64,000 nucleotides of DNA from Vibrio litoralis DSM 17657. GTDB taxonomy: Bacteria > Pseudomonadota > Gammaproteobacteria > Enterobacterales > Vibrionaceae. The notes below the pieces were generated by a model that saw only the letters and a list, made by a program, of their open reading frames with translations, was not told the DNA's origin and did no database searches. Numbering within the stretch: the first letter of the stretch is position 1; every line of letters begins with the position of its first letter. The position numbers and the translations under genes were made by a program. This document shows, piece after piece, positions 30,089 through 39,768 of the stretch. Location: NCBI RefSeq assembly GCF_000426765.1, contig NZ_KE384567.1:479152-543151 (forward strand). Reading direction: 5' to 3'.

Positions 30089-30934
30089 TTAACTCCAACC
30101 CCATAAATATGGTGTCTTATATTTTGGTTTTCTAACATCAAAGGTGTCATGCAACGCACTAAACACATGGTGATTTCCCACCTGTTTGTTTTGTTCCATA
30201 AAAGCCATTAATAACGATTTATGACACACTTGATTAATCATTCGTGGAATGCCTTGTGTCGCTTTCCATATGGATTTTTTTAAGTGAAGGCTAAACACTT
30301 CGGCTTCGCCACCACTTTGAATCATTCGGTGTTCGATGTAAGCAACGGTTTCACTCATGGTTAGCGGTCTTAATTGGGCGCTAAAAGTAATACGCTGACG
30401 AAACTGACGTAGACTATGCTGCTGCAAACGTTCATCAAGTTCTGGTTGACCTAAAATCACCATTTGTAATAATTTGCGATGTTCGGTCTCTAAATTACCA
30501 AATAAACGTAATGTCTCTATCGCTTCATCACTTAATGCCTGAGCTTCATCAATCAGTGCTACAACTGAGCGACCACATTGATGTATCTCTAACAGTTTCA
30601 GGTGAATAGCATCCACCAAACTGACTGAATCAATATCACTCGGTAGCGATAATTCATGCGCTACTGCCTGCTTTAGTTCATGGCCCGTTAAAACCGGATT
30701 TGGTAAATAAATCAGATGAACATTATCTTTTAGTTGGTTGATCAGCATGCGGCAAACTAGAGTTTTACCTGTACCGACTTCGCCCGTTACCTTGACAATC
30801 CCTTCGCCCATTTCGACAGCACTTAGCACGGTTTGAATCGCTTCATAATGAGGTTCTAAACCGTGAAAAAGCGCTGTTGTCGGAGTCAGGCTAAAAGGTG
30901 CCTGACTTAAACCGAAGAAAGATTGATAGATCAT
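30089..30934 (-). CDS. mshM: MshM, ExeA/GspA-like AAA ATPase
   Basis: 281 residues. The N-terminal FFGLSQAPFSLTPTTALFH is a hallmark of ExeA-type ATPases. Walker A GEVGTGKT is at 51-58, Walker B VVALIDEAQAL near 122-132, and the sensor region GQPELDERLQ and a C-terminal winged-helix part follow. It lacks the peptidoglycan-binding domain that ExeA carries. Its stop overlaps the mshL side by one base. Role inferred from family: ATPase that assists secretin insertion or assembly. Confidence 0.93.
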   Translation of the reverse strand: MIYQSFFGLSQAPFSLTPTTALFHGLEPHYEAIQTVLSAVEMGEGIVKVTGEVGTGKTLVCRMLINQLKDNVHLIYLPNPVLTGHELKQAVAHELSLPSDIDSVSLVDAIHLKLLEIHQCGRSVVALIDEAQALSDEAIETLRLFGNLETEHRKLLQMVILGQPELDERLQQHSLRQFRQRITFSAQLRPLTMSETVAYIEHRMIQSGGEAEVFSLHLKKSIWKATQGIPRMINQVCHKSLLMAFMEQNKQVGNHHVFSALHDTFDVRKPKYKTPYLWGWS

Positions 30935-32607
30935 TATTCAGAATCTGGGAACCATTCTTGTAGCAGGTCACGAGACTTCTCAACTTCTTGAGACCAAGTG
31001 TTAACCCCTACAACGGTTGGTTTAAGCAAAATAACCAGCTCTGTTTTTTTGGTTAACTGATTGGTATTACGGAATAGGTGTCCGAGCCCAGGTATATCAC
31101 CTAAGAATGGAACTTTAGTCGTTTGATCGATCGATGCTGTACTCATCAAACCACCAATGACAATAACATCACCATCTTTAGCACGTACTACCGTATCAGA
31201 TTCACGAATTGAGCTTTTCGCTAGTGGTAGCTGAAACGTACCGCCTTGATCGCCAAGGTCAATAGAGGTGTTATCCGTAGTCACATCAATAACCGCTGGG
31301 TGAACGTGCATCATCACGTTACCTTTATCATCGATTTGGGGGGTCACATCCAAAGATATACCTGAGAAGAATGGCGTTAAATCAACATTTTGTGCAACAT
31401 TAGCGTTATCACCACTGCCGACTTCACCATCCACACCGGTTACGTAATATTTATCTTCACCAACTTTGATCACCGCTTTTTGATTGTTTGAAGCGGTTAC
31501 GCGTGGGCTAGATAGGACGTTTAAATCACCTTGAGTCGCCATGAAGTTCATCACCGCAGTAAAGTTACCATCGCTGATCACCATATTAGTGCCACCACCG
31601 AGTAGATCACCAATCGTATTAAGCCCAGGGACAATCCCCGCACCAGATGTACCACCAGAAATAGTCGTACCACCAATCGAACCACTTAGATTTGACCAGT
31701 TGATACCTTGTTGGTAGCCATCGCTTAATGTCACTTCCATGATTTTCGCCTCAAGTACTACTTGGCGATGTAGGCGTTTTTGTGAAGTCCCTAGAAAAGC
31801 TTTTACTTCACGCAATTCATTTGGATAAGCGCGTACCGTTATCACCCCTGCTTGTGGTGATACAATGACACTACGACCACTTCCTGACCCCACCATTGAC
31901 TTCACAGCTTTTTGTAGTTGAGGCCAAAAATCACTTTTATTAGTGGTTTCGATGCGAGTACCGCCAGTCGCATTGGTTTCAGTCGACATACCATCATCGC
32001 TGCTGTAGTCATCACTATTGGAATTGCTACTACTACTGGTTGTCGATGAGTTGTTGCTACCGCTACTGTTACTATCATCGTCATCATATTCAGATGTAAC
32101 CGAGCCTGTCGTAATTGTCGTCAGTGACATGCCACGGCGTTTAAATTGTAGGTAGTCAACAGGAATGGTTTCAGTTCGTAACCCAGCTGGATACACTTGG
32201 ATCACTTTACCGTTTTTCACCACGTCATAACCGTAAATATCGCGTACTGAATCAAGCACTTCATCTAATGTGACATCTGAAAGGTTTAAAGTAACTTGGC
32301 CTGCCACATCTGGGTGTACGATCACGCTGTAATCGGTGCCTTGCACTAAGCTAGCAAAGAAGGTTTTAGCATTCACATTTTGCGCTTGTACACGGAAACG
32401 CTTAACCGATGAATTAGCACTGGAGCGAGAGCCATCAACATCTGGCATAAGATCAGCTTGAACGGAATCGGGTAAGTCATCAACCGAGCTGCTGTTATTC
32501 TCATTAACGGCTTCATTTAAGGCGTGCTTAATTTCTGTGGGATCTCTGTGTCCCATAGAGCAACCTGCTAACGAGGCAATCATGATACTTAAAATGAGTT
32601 TACGCAT
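30934..32607 (-). CDS. mshL: MshL, outer-membrane secretin
   Basis: 557 residues, lipoprotein signal peptide with lipobox LAGC (Cys16). N-terminal secretin/STN domain (about 80-145, FFASLVQGTDYSVIVHPDVAGQVTLNLSDVTLDEVLDSV), an N1-like domain, then the secretin core (about 285-545) with VVLEAKIMEVTLSDGYQQGINW, SPRVTASNNQKAVIKVG and VIGGLMSTASIDQTTKVPFLGDIPGLGHLF. A Ser/Asn/Asp-rich insert at about 172-215 is low complexity. It forms the gated outer-membrane channel for the MSHA pilus. Confidence 0.95.
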   Translation of the reverse strand: MRKLILSIMIASLAGCSMGHRDPTEIKHALNEAVNENNSSSVDDLPDSVQADLMPDVDGSRSSANSSVKRFRVQAQNVNAKTFFASLVQGTDYSVIVHPDVAGQVTLNLSDVTLDEVLDSVRDIYGYDVVKNGKVIQVYPAGLRTETIPVDYLQFKRRGMSLTTITTGSVTSEYDDDDSNSSGSNNSSTTSSSSNSNSDDYSSDDGMSTETNATGGTRIETTNKSDFWPQLQKAVKSMVGSGSGRSVIVSPQAGVITVRAYPNELREVKAFLGTSQKRLHRQVVLEAKIMEVTLSDGYQQGINWSNLSGSIGGTTISGGTSGAGIVPGLNTIGDLLGGGTNMVISDGNFTAVMNFMATQGDLNVLSSPRVTASNNQKAVIKVGEDKYYVTGVDGEVGSGDNANVAQNVDLTPFFSGISLDVTPQIDDKGNVMMHVHPAVIDVTTDNTSIDLGDQGGTFQLPLAKSSIRESDTVVRAKDGDVIVIGGLMSTASIDQTTKVPFLGDIPGLGHLFRNTNQLTKKTELVILLKPTVVGVNTWSQEVEKSRDLLQEWFPDSE

Positions 32608-32624
32608 AAGTTAACCTTGAAACC

Positions 32625-32957
32625 TTAATATTTTACCTGAGAAAAGAGCTCTAAATTCCATGTTTTAGACCCTCGAGTTAGAGTGACGTATTCACGGCTT
32701 ATATCAGCCACTCGGTAACCACTTACCGATTCTCCTTTACTCACTATTCTATTATTTAATATTGCTCGGCATTGACCACCACCATCATTACAAATAATGC
32801 TTTGTAGTGATGGTACGCGGTAATAAACAGGCTCAGGCTTAGCGGCTGGTGTTTTGCCTGTCATCCAATCAAGTGGTGCAGTTGGGTCGTCATCTTGCGC
32901 CATTACGTTGCCAGACACTATCAAAAGAAGACTTAATATAAAGGTTCTAGCCACCAA
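32625..32957 (-). CDS. mshK: MshK, PilP-like periplasmic protein
   Basis: 110 residues with an N-terminal signal sequence (VARTFILSLLLIVSGNVMAQ). A small domain follows with RVPSLQSIICNDGGGQCRAILNNRIVSKGESVSGYRVADIS, resembling the GspC/PilP homology region. It overlaps mshJ by 11 bases and precedes the secretin gene by 17 bases, the spot PilP occupies in the pilMNOPQ order. Role inferred: links the inner-membrane alignment complex to the MshL secretin. Confidence 0.88.
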   Translation of the reverse strand: MVARTFILSLLLIVSGNVMAQDDDPTAPLDWMTGKTPAAKPEPVYYRVPSLQSIICNDGGGQCRAILNNRIVSKGESVSGYRVADISREYVTLTRGSKTWNLELFSQVKY

Positions 32958-33603
32958 TAAACTCCTCTTTAGCCCCTAAGGTATACACTACTAATTGCAA
33001 TTGAGCTTGCGGATATTCAATAACTTGGTAATTAAAGCTGCGCCAGTAGTATTTCACTTTCATCTGCTCTAATTCGGCAAGGTACTCTAAAATATCAAAG
33101 TAGTTACCTGTTAATTCAATTTTCACCGGATGGATGTAGTAACCAATATCTTCATCGGAACCATCACGCGTAATTGGCTCACTCGGCAGAGACGTTAAAG
33201 AAACCAATTTCAGTTGGTGAGTTTTCTCTAAAACTTGCTCAAGTAATTCTGCCATACCACTCGGTGTCACAAGGCTATCAACAACGTTAGATAAGCGTAG
33301 TGATAGATCCTGACTTTCGGTTAATAACACGGTGTATTCTTTATCAACGTCTTTATCTGGATCTTGTTTTAGTTTGTATTTGATTACTTCAATATCACCT
33401 TGCAGCTGACCGATTTGACCTTTTAATGAGGCTAATCGAACCGTTTTAGCGTTATGGTCAACTTGGGCTGGCTCTACCGCAAAGGTGTATAGCAAGAATA
33501 GAACGGCAATCCAGCCCGCTGCAGTTGTCAGCCATTTTTCACGTTGAGAAAGTTTGGCAAACTTAGCACTCAGTTCTGCCCATTGTTGTTTCAATTGCTC
33601 CAT
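32947..33603 (-). CDS. mshJ: MshJ, PilO-like alignment protein
   Basis: 218 residues. A short cytoplasmic segment (QLKQQWAELSAKFAKLSQREKW) precedes one membrane helix (about 25-43), then a coiled coil and a ferredoxin-like periplasmic domain (VKIELTGNYFDILEYLAELEQM...YYWRSFNYQV), the pattern of PilO/GspM. The stop overlaps mshK and the start overlaps the mshI stop by one base, so translation is coupled throughout. Confidence 0.9.
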   Translation of the reverse strand: MEQLKQQWAELSAKFAKLSQREKWLTTAAGWIAVLFLLYTFAVEPAQVDHNAKTVRLASLKGQIGQLQGDIEVIKYKLKQDPDKDVDKEYTVLLTESQDLSLRLSNVVDSLVTPSGMAELLEQVLEKTHQLKLVSLTSLPSEPITRDGSDEDIGYYIHPVKIELTGNYFDILEYLAELEQMKVKYYWRSFNYQVIEYPQAQLQLVVYTLGAKEEFIGG

Positions 33604-35060
33604 TAGTCTTCATCTCCTGATTTTGAACGTAAGGAGAAGATCACTACGTTATTTTCATCACGACTAATCGATAAACTTTCGAATGTACGACCGACTAAGT
33701 TCATTTCATTTTTAAACTGTTGCACCCAACTTGGGATCACTTCTGGCGATTTCGCTAAACCTTGAATATTCATTTTGCCATTTTTGATATCAATACTGGT
33801 TAGTGAAATATCGCTTCGATCTATCGACGACAAGCCAGACATTATGCCGGAATAGCCCACTTGGAGTTGCGAATCAAAGCTCGAAATAACTTTCAAAGAC
33901 TCTTGCTTAGTTTTGACATCTTCACGTAAACGATCAACCGCCGCGAGTTTTGCTGGAGACGGTTTATGAGCCGCCAGTTTTTTATTCAATACAGCAACTT
34001 CGTTAGTCAGTTCAGTTGCCTGACGGTTTGCTACTGTAATCTGCTCATCTAGTTGGTGATTTTTATAACTATAAACACTATAAATCACCATCATAATCAA
34101 AAATATAGCAGCCCAACTGGCGGCAACGATATCCAGATTAAACCTGTCTTTCTTTGGTTTAAGGTGCTCTGGGTATAAGTTAACGCCCTTCAGTCCAAGC
34201 TGATAAGCCTCATAAACTAACACTTCACCGCTTTTTTGCGTCACATCAGACAGTAGTAACGGTTCAACCATTACATTTAGTCGTTCTTGCAGCGCTTCTC
34301 GTAACTCTTCGGTATTTTCATCATCACAACAGATAAATAGCTTATTAATCTGAACTTGTTTTAACTGTGCTGATAGGTAGTCCATTGAGCGCTGTAGCTC
34401 AAGCGCCAAAGCATCAATTTGTAATGAACTGGCGAATTCACCGGTAATTGGCGATTCAACACCACGCACAGTTCTTTGAAAAACTGAGCTTTGATTAACA
34501 AAGGCGCCAATTTTAAAATCACTGTTTTGTGAGCGATGTAATAGCATAAAAGCAGGTACATCAGAACGCGCGTGCGCCCACACTTCATCTTCTGGTGTGA
34601 TGTTTAATAATTTAACACTACGGTGATCAAGCACTTGCTTTAGTTGCTCAACAAAACGCTTAATGACAACGTAAGCTTGTATTTTATTGCTATCGGCGAG
34701 CTCAACCCCATCCGTGACAATCTCATTGACACGCTCTGTAATCAGATCTTTCAATAAGAAAGGCAAAGCAACCGGCCATTCTTCTTTAGGAACAGCCGGT
34801 TTATCAATATGGTAGCTTTGGTATAAATGAGAACCTAAAGTCACGGTAGCATTCAAATTTTGACATTTATGCTCTTTTAGCGCTGAACTTAAAACGAAAT
34901 CCCAATTATTATCCGTTAACTCATGAAAAGAGGCCACCTCCAGGCCAGACTCGGGATCAACTTTAGATAAGTAAATACCTTCACTTAGCATAACAATGCT
35001 GAGCGATGATACCTCCGGACCTCTATTCATAAAATTCTGGAGCATTGAGTGAATACTCAT
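33603..35060 (-). CDS. mshI: MshI, fused PilM-like/PilN-like biogenesis protein
   Basis: 485 residues. The N-terminal part (about 15-300) is the degenerate actin-like PilM/MshI type. A single membrane helix (about 311-331, VAASWAAIFLIMMVIYSVYSY) is followed by a coiled coil and a PilN-like periplasmic domain (SSIDRSDISLTSIDIKNGKMNIQGLAKSPEVIP). This fuses roles that are separate proteins in PilMN systems. Start codons at 35060, 35045 and 35030 are all possible; none has a strong ribosome site. The gap to csrD is 17 bases. Confidence 0.88.
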   Translation of the reverse strand: MSIHSMLQNFMNRGPEVSSLSIVMLSEGIYLSKVDPESGLEVASFHELTDNNWDFVLSSALKEHKCQNLNATVTLGSHLYQSYHIDKPAVPKEEWPVALPFLLKDLITERVNEIVTDGVELADSNKIQAYVVIKRFVEQLKQVLDHRSVKLLNITPEDEVWAHARSDVPAFMLLHRSQNSDFKIGAFVNQSSVFQRTVRGVESPITGEFASSLQIDALALELQRSMDYLSAQLKQVQINKLFICCDDENTEELREALQERLNVMVEPLLLSDVTQKSGEVLVYEAYQLGLKGVNLYPEHLKPKKDRFNLDIVAASWAAIFLIMMVIYSVYSYKNHQLDEQITVANRQATELTNEVAVLNKKLAAHKPSPAKLAAVDRLREDVKTKQESLKVISSFDSQLQVGYSGIMSGLSSIDRSDISLTSIDIKNGKMNIQGLAKSPEVIPSWVQQFKNEMNLVGRTFESLSISRDENNVVIFSLRSKSGDED

Positions 35061-35077
35061 AGGTAGTTTAAATCCCT

Positions 35078-37069
35078 CTATTTACGCCAACGGTTTCTTC
35101 GACCAGGCTTAATCACGCGTGCTGTTTCTGTAGTAGGTAGCAGTTGTTTTTCCGCTACAAAATAGCGCCCTTGAGCACCATCTAACCCTAATTGAGATAA
35201 GACAGACCATTCACTTTCGGTCTCAACGCCTACCGCTATAACTTTAGTATTACTATCAATACAAGAGCCTAGTATGCTGCGAATAAACAGTTGATTTTCA
35301 CTTCTTCTATCGATTTGCTTAACTAAACTACGGTGCAATTTTAAATAACTGATCGGCAATATTTTGATGTAATGAGTACTAACAATGGTTCTGCCAACCT
35401 GGTTAACTATGATTTGGCACCCCAAGCCTGAAAGCATTTTTAGAACCGGGCGCATAACATCTAAGTCCGTCACTAAGTTCCGCTCAATAAAAGAAAAACT
35501 CAGCCGTTGCCTTGCTTCTGCTGGAAGTTGCAATAACTCGTCTCTCAGCCAACGTCGATAGTCTTTTTTCTTAAATGGCACCGTAAATAAATTCACCGCA
35601 TAACGGTTTTCTAGCCATTCAGATTTCAACTGACTAAACACAGTTTTGAGTATTGCTTGATCCAAAATTCTCTCGTAACCAACTTGTTCAATTGCTGTTA
35701 AGAAACGAGAAGCTTTAATTATGTCACCCTTCTCATCTGGAATTCTGGTGAATAATTGATAGTGTTCTGTGATTTTTTTGCCGTCATTTTCTATTAGATA
35801 ACAAGGCTGTTCATAAATAAATAGCTTATTTGGACTTAAAGATAAATCAAATAGATTTCGCCAGCGGACTCCACCACGATATTCTACCGTTTTATGCTTA
35901 TATTTCTTAAACTTAGCCCAACCGTTAACGCCTTCTAGTCGGGCACTTTTTACTGCTGTTTCCGCTTCATCGACGATCTTCCCGCGACGCTCTCCTTGTG
36001 AAAAAATTGTTGCGCCAATGTGGCACCAGTTTTCAGCGTCTAATTCGCTCGGAATCTCGAGCTTTTTAAGCTGATTAATACACTGGCTTGCTAGGGTTGA
36101 TATTTCTTTTTCAGATTGATGGGGGATCAGTAATGTGAACTGGCCACTGTAATAACGAGCAAATACCGCATTCGGAAACTTTTGAGTTAAATTCATCAAT
36201 ACTTGACCGACAGTCACCAAAAATGCTTCGTATTCGGATTTTTCAGAAGTTTCAACCAACTCATCCCAGCCATTAATTTCAACGGCTAGCACTCCACCAC
36301 TCGCACCAGTTTCTTGTAGTGCAGAAGTCAAACGACTATCGAATAACACTCGATTCGCCGCTCCAGTGAGCTTATCTAAGAACGTATGAGTGCGAATGAA
36401 AGTATCAAATCGACTACGCTCTTGTCTGGCATCATTTAATTCTTCAATCAACTGGGTTAGTGCTTGACTGGCAGAGTATGGGAATTCTCGCTCATCCCCT
36501 TTGGTGTACTGCTCTACCTGTCCGGCTAAAATCATCCGGCCGCGTTCTTCAAGTAGTTCAGAGCCATACAATTGATCTCTTAACCACTGTAATCCTTTCA
36601 ATAAACAAAACATCACTAGCACAACTGCCAGTGTTAACGAAAAGAATGCTTCAAAAGAATAACTATTGTTGGCGTAAGGTGGCACCACTTTAAATTCAGC
36701 AAAGTAATTTTGATTGCGCTCAAGTGGATAAGTTTTTTTATACAGCAACAATTCATCTTGTTGCAGCAGATGTTTATTTTTGAAGGTATAAATCACACCT
36801 GCTGGAGAGGTAATTTGCAACTCTCCAACATCGCTAGCCTGCAACAATTTGGGCAGCCAATGACGCATCGCATCAAAATCTTGTGGCGTGGCTAACTCTT
36901 GATCAATAATCGCAGTCACACGCTGCAAGCTTTGATCGACATATTGCCCACCCATTTTTTTAAAGGTAAACACACCACCCACGAATAATATAAACATGGC
37001 ACTCACAACAATCATGGTGACAAAAGCAACCAAGCGAGTACTTAGTTTTAATGTTGGAGTCGGGTTCAT
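35078..37069 (-). CDS. csrD: CsrD (MshH), degenerate GGDEF-EAL regulator of Csr sRNA decay
   Basis: 663 residues. Two membrane helices (about 12-36 and 140-160) bracket a periplasmic loop. A degenerate GGDEF domain follows (about 232-370, LDKLTGAANRVLFD ... ARYYSGQF in place of the GGDEF motif), then a degenerate EAL domain (about 415-645, IYEQP in place of EAL, FSFIERNLVTD, VGVETESEW). Loss of both catalytic motifs is the hallmark of CsrD, which targets CsrB/C RNAs for RNase E decay. The MSHA literature calls this position mshH. First gene of the msh series; the ssb terminator is just upstream. Confidence 0.93.
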   Translation of the reverse strand: MNPTPTLKLSTRLVAFVTMIVVSAMFILFVGGVFTFKKMGGQYVDQSLQRVTAIIDQELATPQDFDAMRHWLPKLLQASDVGELQITSPAGVIYTFKNKHLLQQDELLLYKKTYPLERNQNYFAEFKVVPPYANNSYSFEAFFSLTLAVVLVMFCLLKGLQWLRDQLYGSELLEERGRMILAGQVEQYTKGDEREFPYSASQALTQLIEELNDARQERSRFDTFIRTHTFLDKLTGAANRVLFDSRLTSALQETGASGGVLAVEINGWDELVETSEKSEYEAFLVTVGQVLMNLTQKFPNAVFARYYSGQFTLLIPHQSEKEISTLASQCINQLKKLEIPSELDAENWCHIGATIFSQGERRGKIVDEAETAVKSARLEGVNGWAKFKKYKHKTVEYRGGVRWRNLFDLSLSPNKLFIYEQPCYLIENDGKKITEHYQLFTRIPDEKGDIIKASRFLTAIEQVGYERILDQAILKTVFSQLKSEWLENRYAVNLFTVPFKKKDYRRWLRDELLQLPAEARQRLSFSFIERNLVTDLDVMRPVLKMLSGLGCQIIVNQVGRTIVSTHYIKILPISYLKLHRSLVKQIDRRSENQLFIRSILGSCIDSNTKVIAVGVETESEWSVLSQLGLDGAQGRYFVAEKQLLPTTETARVIKPGRRNRWRK

Positions 37070-37128
37070 TTAAGTCGAAGTTCCATATCGAGTGAAGTCA
37101 CTTTGGTATATCTAATTGTTATAATAAC

Positions 37129-37158
37129 AAAAAAGCCGCATTTGAGATGCGGCTTTTT
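37129..37158 (-). terminator. Rho-independent terminator of ssb
   Basis: GCCGCA/TGCGGC stem with a 7-base loop, framed by A-run and T-run so that it can work in both directions. It separates ssb from csrD. Confidence 0.9.
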
Positions 37159-37208
37159 ATCAAATCGTGCGATAACGAACATTTTTTATTCAGTTAAACA
37201 TACTGAGA

Positions 37209-37733
37209 TTAAAATGGAATGTCGTCATCAAAATCCATTGGTGGCTCGTTATATTGAGGAGCTTGCTGTTGTGGTGCTTGTTGCTGAGGAGCACGCGGCG
37301 CAGATTGTTGCGCTTGTGGTTGCTGCGGTTGACCCCAGTTACCTTGGTTGCCACCGGCTGCTGGTGCTTGCCCGCCTTGAGAACGGCCACCAAGCATTTG
37401 CATTACGCCATTAAAACCTTGTACAACGACTTCAGTTGTATAACGATCTTGACCACTTTGATCTTGCCATTTACGTGTTTGCAGTTGACCTTCAACGTAG
37501 ACTTGAGAGCCTTTACGTAGGTACTCACCAGCCACTTCAGCTAGCTTGCCAAACAAAGAAACGCGATGCCATTCAGTTTTTTCACGTTGTTCGCCTGTTG
37601 CTTTATCTCTCCATGTTTCAGAAGTCGCAAGGGTAATGTTTGCAACCGCACCACCGCTTGGTAGATAACGAATCTCTGGGTCGTTACCTAGATTTCCGAC
37701 TAAAATTACTTTATTTATTCCGCGGCTAGCCAT
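37209..37733 (-). CDS. ssb: Single-stranded DNA-binding protein SSB
   Basis: The start is at ATG 37733 ([23 protein letters not shown]) with GGAG 8 bases upstream; the longer frame to 37760 adds an unrelated leader. 174 residues: OB fold (about 1-110), a Gly/Gln/Ala/Pro-rich linker with repeated QQQAPQ, and the acidic C-terminal tip DFDDDIPF that binds partner proteins. Role: coats ssDNA in replication, repair and recombination. No clear LexA box was found in front of it, unlike uvrA. Confidence 0.97.
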   Translation of the reverse strand: MASRGINKVILVGNLGNDPEIRYLPSGGAVANITLATSETWRDKATGEQREKTEWHRVSLFGKLAEVAGEYLRKGSQVYVEGQLQTRKWQDQSGQDRYTTEVVVQGFNGVMQMLGGRSQGGQAPAAGGNQGNWGQPQQPQAQQSAPRAPQQQAPQQQAPQYNEPPMDFDDDIPF

Positions 37734-37941
37734 GTTCTGCTCCGTCTTAATACATTTCAAAAATAGCTGTCGATCATATCATAATTTATACAGCTAACGG
37801 TATAATAATATCGCCTCAACTCACTTTGAGATTAGCCTTCATGTTCACGATAACCAATAGCGAAAGTCACCACTTACTGAGTAAACTTCCAAAGCATTCA
37901 TCATAAATTATTGAATTCCATGAATCTCTTCTCAAAAGCAA

Positions 37942-37978
37942 GAATAGTATAAAAAACCAGCATAAGTTTATACTATTC
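37942..37978. promoter_or_regulatory. 12-bp perfect inverted repeat upstream of qstR
   Basis: GAATAGTATAAA at 37942-37953 is exactly complementary to TTTATACTATTC at 37967-37978, with a 13-base spacer, about 66 bases before the qstR start. It could be a regulator's operator or a leader hairpin. The rest of the 37734-38044 divergent gap holds AT-rich promoter-like sequence for ssb and qstR but nothing else I can name. Confidence 0.5.
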
Positions 37979-38044
37979 AAGCTGCAAGTTTCATACAGTC
38001 GCTATATTAAAAATCAACCGCGTTATCAAGAAGGGTCTGCTGAC

Positions 38045-38695
38045 ATGACTTGCCAAAATCAAGAAACCTCCGTGTATTTGCTATCACCATTTATTGAATC
38101 CAATGACGCTTTTATCTCAATAGTCAAAACACTGGTTGATATTCAGTTAAAGATTATCAATTACGATGAAGTGTCTAAAATCTTACATCAGCCAGAACCT
38201 TACGTTCTGCTTGTCGATGCACGCTTTACCGAAGAAGAATTATTCAATCTACAGACTCATCCTATTTTAAAAAAAGCTCAAGCAAGCGCTCTTATCTTCG
38301 CACCTGAAAAAGCTAATTTAGTCCTACTCTCTCAATGGTATAACTTGACTGGTTATTTTTATCATTCAACATCCAACGAGCAGTTTTGCGACGAGCTTAT
38401 ACAAATGATCGCCGGGCATAACCGCCTACCTAAGCTACTATTAATAAAACTATTCAAACACTGGCAAGCTCTTAACCACCAAAAAGCCAATCCTACTATA
38501 AAGGCTAAGCTATCATTGACCCGCAGAGAGTTAGAAATTTTGACTCACTTACAAATAGGTCAATCGAATCTAGATATTGCGGATTCACTATTTGTCAGTG
38601 AACATACAATTAAATCGCATTTATATCGAATTTTCAGAAAACTTAATGTCAACAACCGTAGACAAGCTATCAACTGGGCTCAACTCTACCTATAA
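38045..38695 (+). CDS. qstR: QstR-type LuxR-family transcriptional regulator
   Basis: 216 residues. A divergent receiver-like N-terminal half (about 1-135) lacks obvious phosphoacceptor motifs. The LuxR/FixJ helix-turn-helix lies at about 150-210 (LSLTRRELEILTHLQIGQSNLDIADSLFVSEHTIKSHLYRIFRKLNVNNRRQAINWAQ). Its place between ssb and galU is that of V. cholerae qstR, the regulator that integrates quorum sensing and TfoX to turn on competence and type VI secretion genes. The name rests on this synteny plus length and domain. A VpsT/CsgD-like regulator would look similar but is normally elsewhere. Confidence 0.82.
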   Translation: MTCQNQETSVYLLSPFIESNDAFISIVKTLVDIQLKIINYDEVSKILHQPEPYVLLVDARFTEEELFNLQTHPILKKAQASALIFAPEKANLVLLSQWYNLTGYFYHSTSNEQFCDELIQMIAGHNRLPKLLLIKLFKHWQALNHQKANPTIKAKLSLTRRELEILTHLQIGQSNLDIADSLFVSEHTIKSHLYRIFRKLNVNNRRQAINWAQLYL

Positions 38696-38838
38696 GTAGT
38701 TTTCTAATTTAGTCATACTTCGACAATTGATAATCGATATTGCAGAAACCTAACCACTCATTTGCTATATTTGTGTTTATTATACGAAAAATGCTATTTT
38801 ATCACGTAAATACATTTCATTTATACAAGGTCTCAAAC

Positions 38839-39690
38839 ATGATCAAAAAATGTCTATTCCCTGCTGCAGGTTACGGCACTCGTTTTTTACCAGCGACTAA
38901 ATCTATGCCAAAAGAAATGATGCCGATCGTTAATAAGCCGTTAATTGAATATGGTGTTGAAGAAGCCATCCAAGCAGGTATGAATGGCATGTGTATCGTT
39001 ACCGGCCGTGGTAAACATTCATTGACCGATCACTTTGATAAAAACTATGAATTAGAGCACCAAATTAGCGGTACTAATAAAGAAGAACTATTAGTTGATA
39101 TCCGTAATATCATCGACAGTGCTAACTTCACTTATATTCGCCAACGTGAAATGAAAGGTTTGGGCCATGCAATTTTGACTGGTCGTGAATTAGTCGGTGA
39201 TGAACCATTTGCTGTAGTACTGGCGGATGACTTATGTGTTAACCCTGACCAAGGCGTTCTAGCACAAATGGTTGCACTGTATAAGCAATTTCGCTGCACT
39301 ATTGTTGCGGTACAAGAAGTACCAAAAAATGAAGTCTACAAGTATGGTGTGATTGCCGGTAAGATGATCAAAGACGATCTTTACCGTGTGGATGACATGG
39401 TAGAAAAACCAGAACCAGGCACTGAACCAAGTAACTTAGCGATCATTGGCCGTTACATCATGACGCCTGATATTTTTGAATTAATTGAACAAACAGAACC
39501 TGGCAAAGGTGGCGAACTCCAAATTACCGACGCCCTGCTCAAGCAAGCTAAATCAGGGTGTGTTCTAGCATATAAATTTAAAGGTAAGCGTTTTGACTGT
39601 GGTAGCGTTGAAGGCTACATCGAAGCGACTAACTACTGCTACGAAAATATGTATCTAAAAGATAAAGATGCTACGACAAGCAAGAAGTAA
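38839..39690 (+). CDS. galU: UTP-glucose-1-phosphate uridylyltransferase
   Basis: The start is at ATG 38839 (MIKKCLFPAAGYGTRFLPATKSMPKEM), with AAGG about 9 bases upstream; the frame runs open to 38740 without family match. 283 residues. The nucleotide-binding PAAGYGTRFLPATK is at 8-21, with the VLADD sugar-nucleotide site and the VEKP and FDCGS motifs all present. It makes UDP-glucose for LPS, polysaccharide and osmoprotectant synthesis. The terminator follows by about 25 bases. Confidence 0.96.
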   Translation: MIKKCLFPAAGYGTRFLPATKSMPKEMMPIVNKPLIEYGVEEAIQAGMNGMCIVTGRGKHSLTDHFDKNYELEHQISGTNKEELLVDIRNIIDSANFTYIRQREMKGLGHAILTGRELVGDEPFAVVLADDLCVNPDQGVLAQMVALYKQFRCTIVAVQEVPKNEVYKYGVIAGKMIKDDLYRVDDMVEKPEPGTEPSNLAIIGRYIMTPDIFELIEQTEPGKGGELQITDALLKQAKSGCVLAYKFKGKRFDCGSVEGYIEATNYCYENMYLKDKDATTSKK

Positions 39691-39715
39691 CCTTCTTTAA
39701 CTCGCAAGCTTTTTT

Positions 39716-39749
39716 AGGTCGTAATAGATTCATTGCTATTACGGCCTTT
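39716..39749 (+). terminator. Terminator after galU
   Basis: GGTCGTAATAG pairs with CTATTACGGCC (one G-U) around a 7-base loop, preceded by A/T-rich sequence and followed by TTTGTCTT. The T-run is modest. Confidence 0.65.
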
Positions 39750-39768
39750 GTCTTACGCCTCAACAATA

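Noticed and set aside
37773..37791. LexA box for ssb
   Set aside because: A lone ACAG half with the wrong spacing to the CTGT upstream.
37906..37925. HapR-like half site (TTATTGA) upstream of qstR
   Set aside because: Only one half matches the quorum-regulator consensus; the other half is absent.
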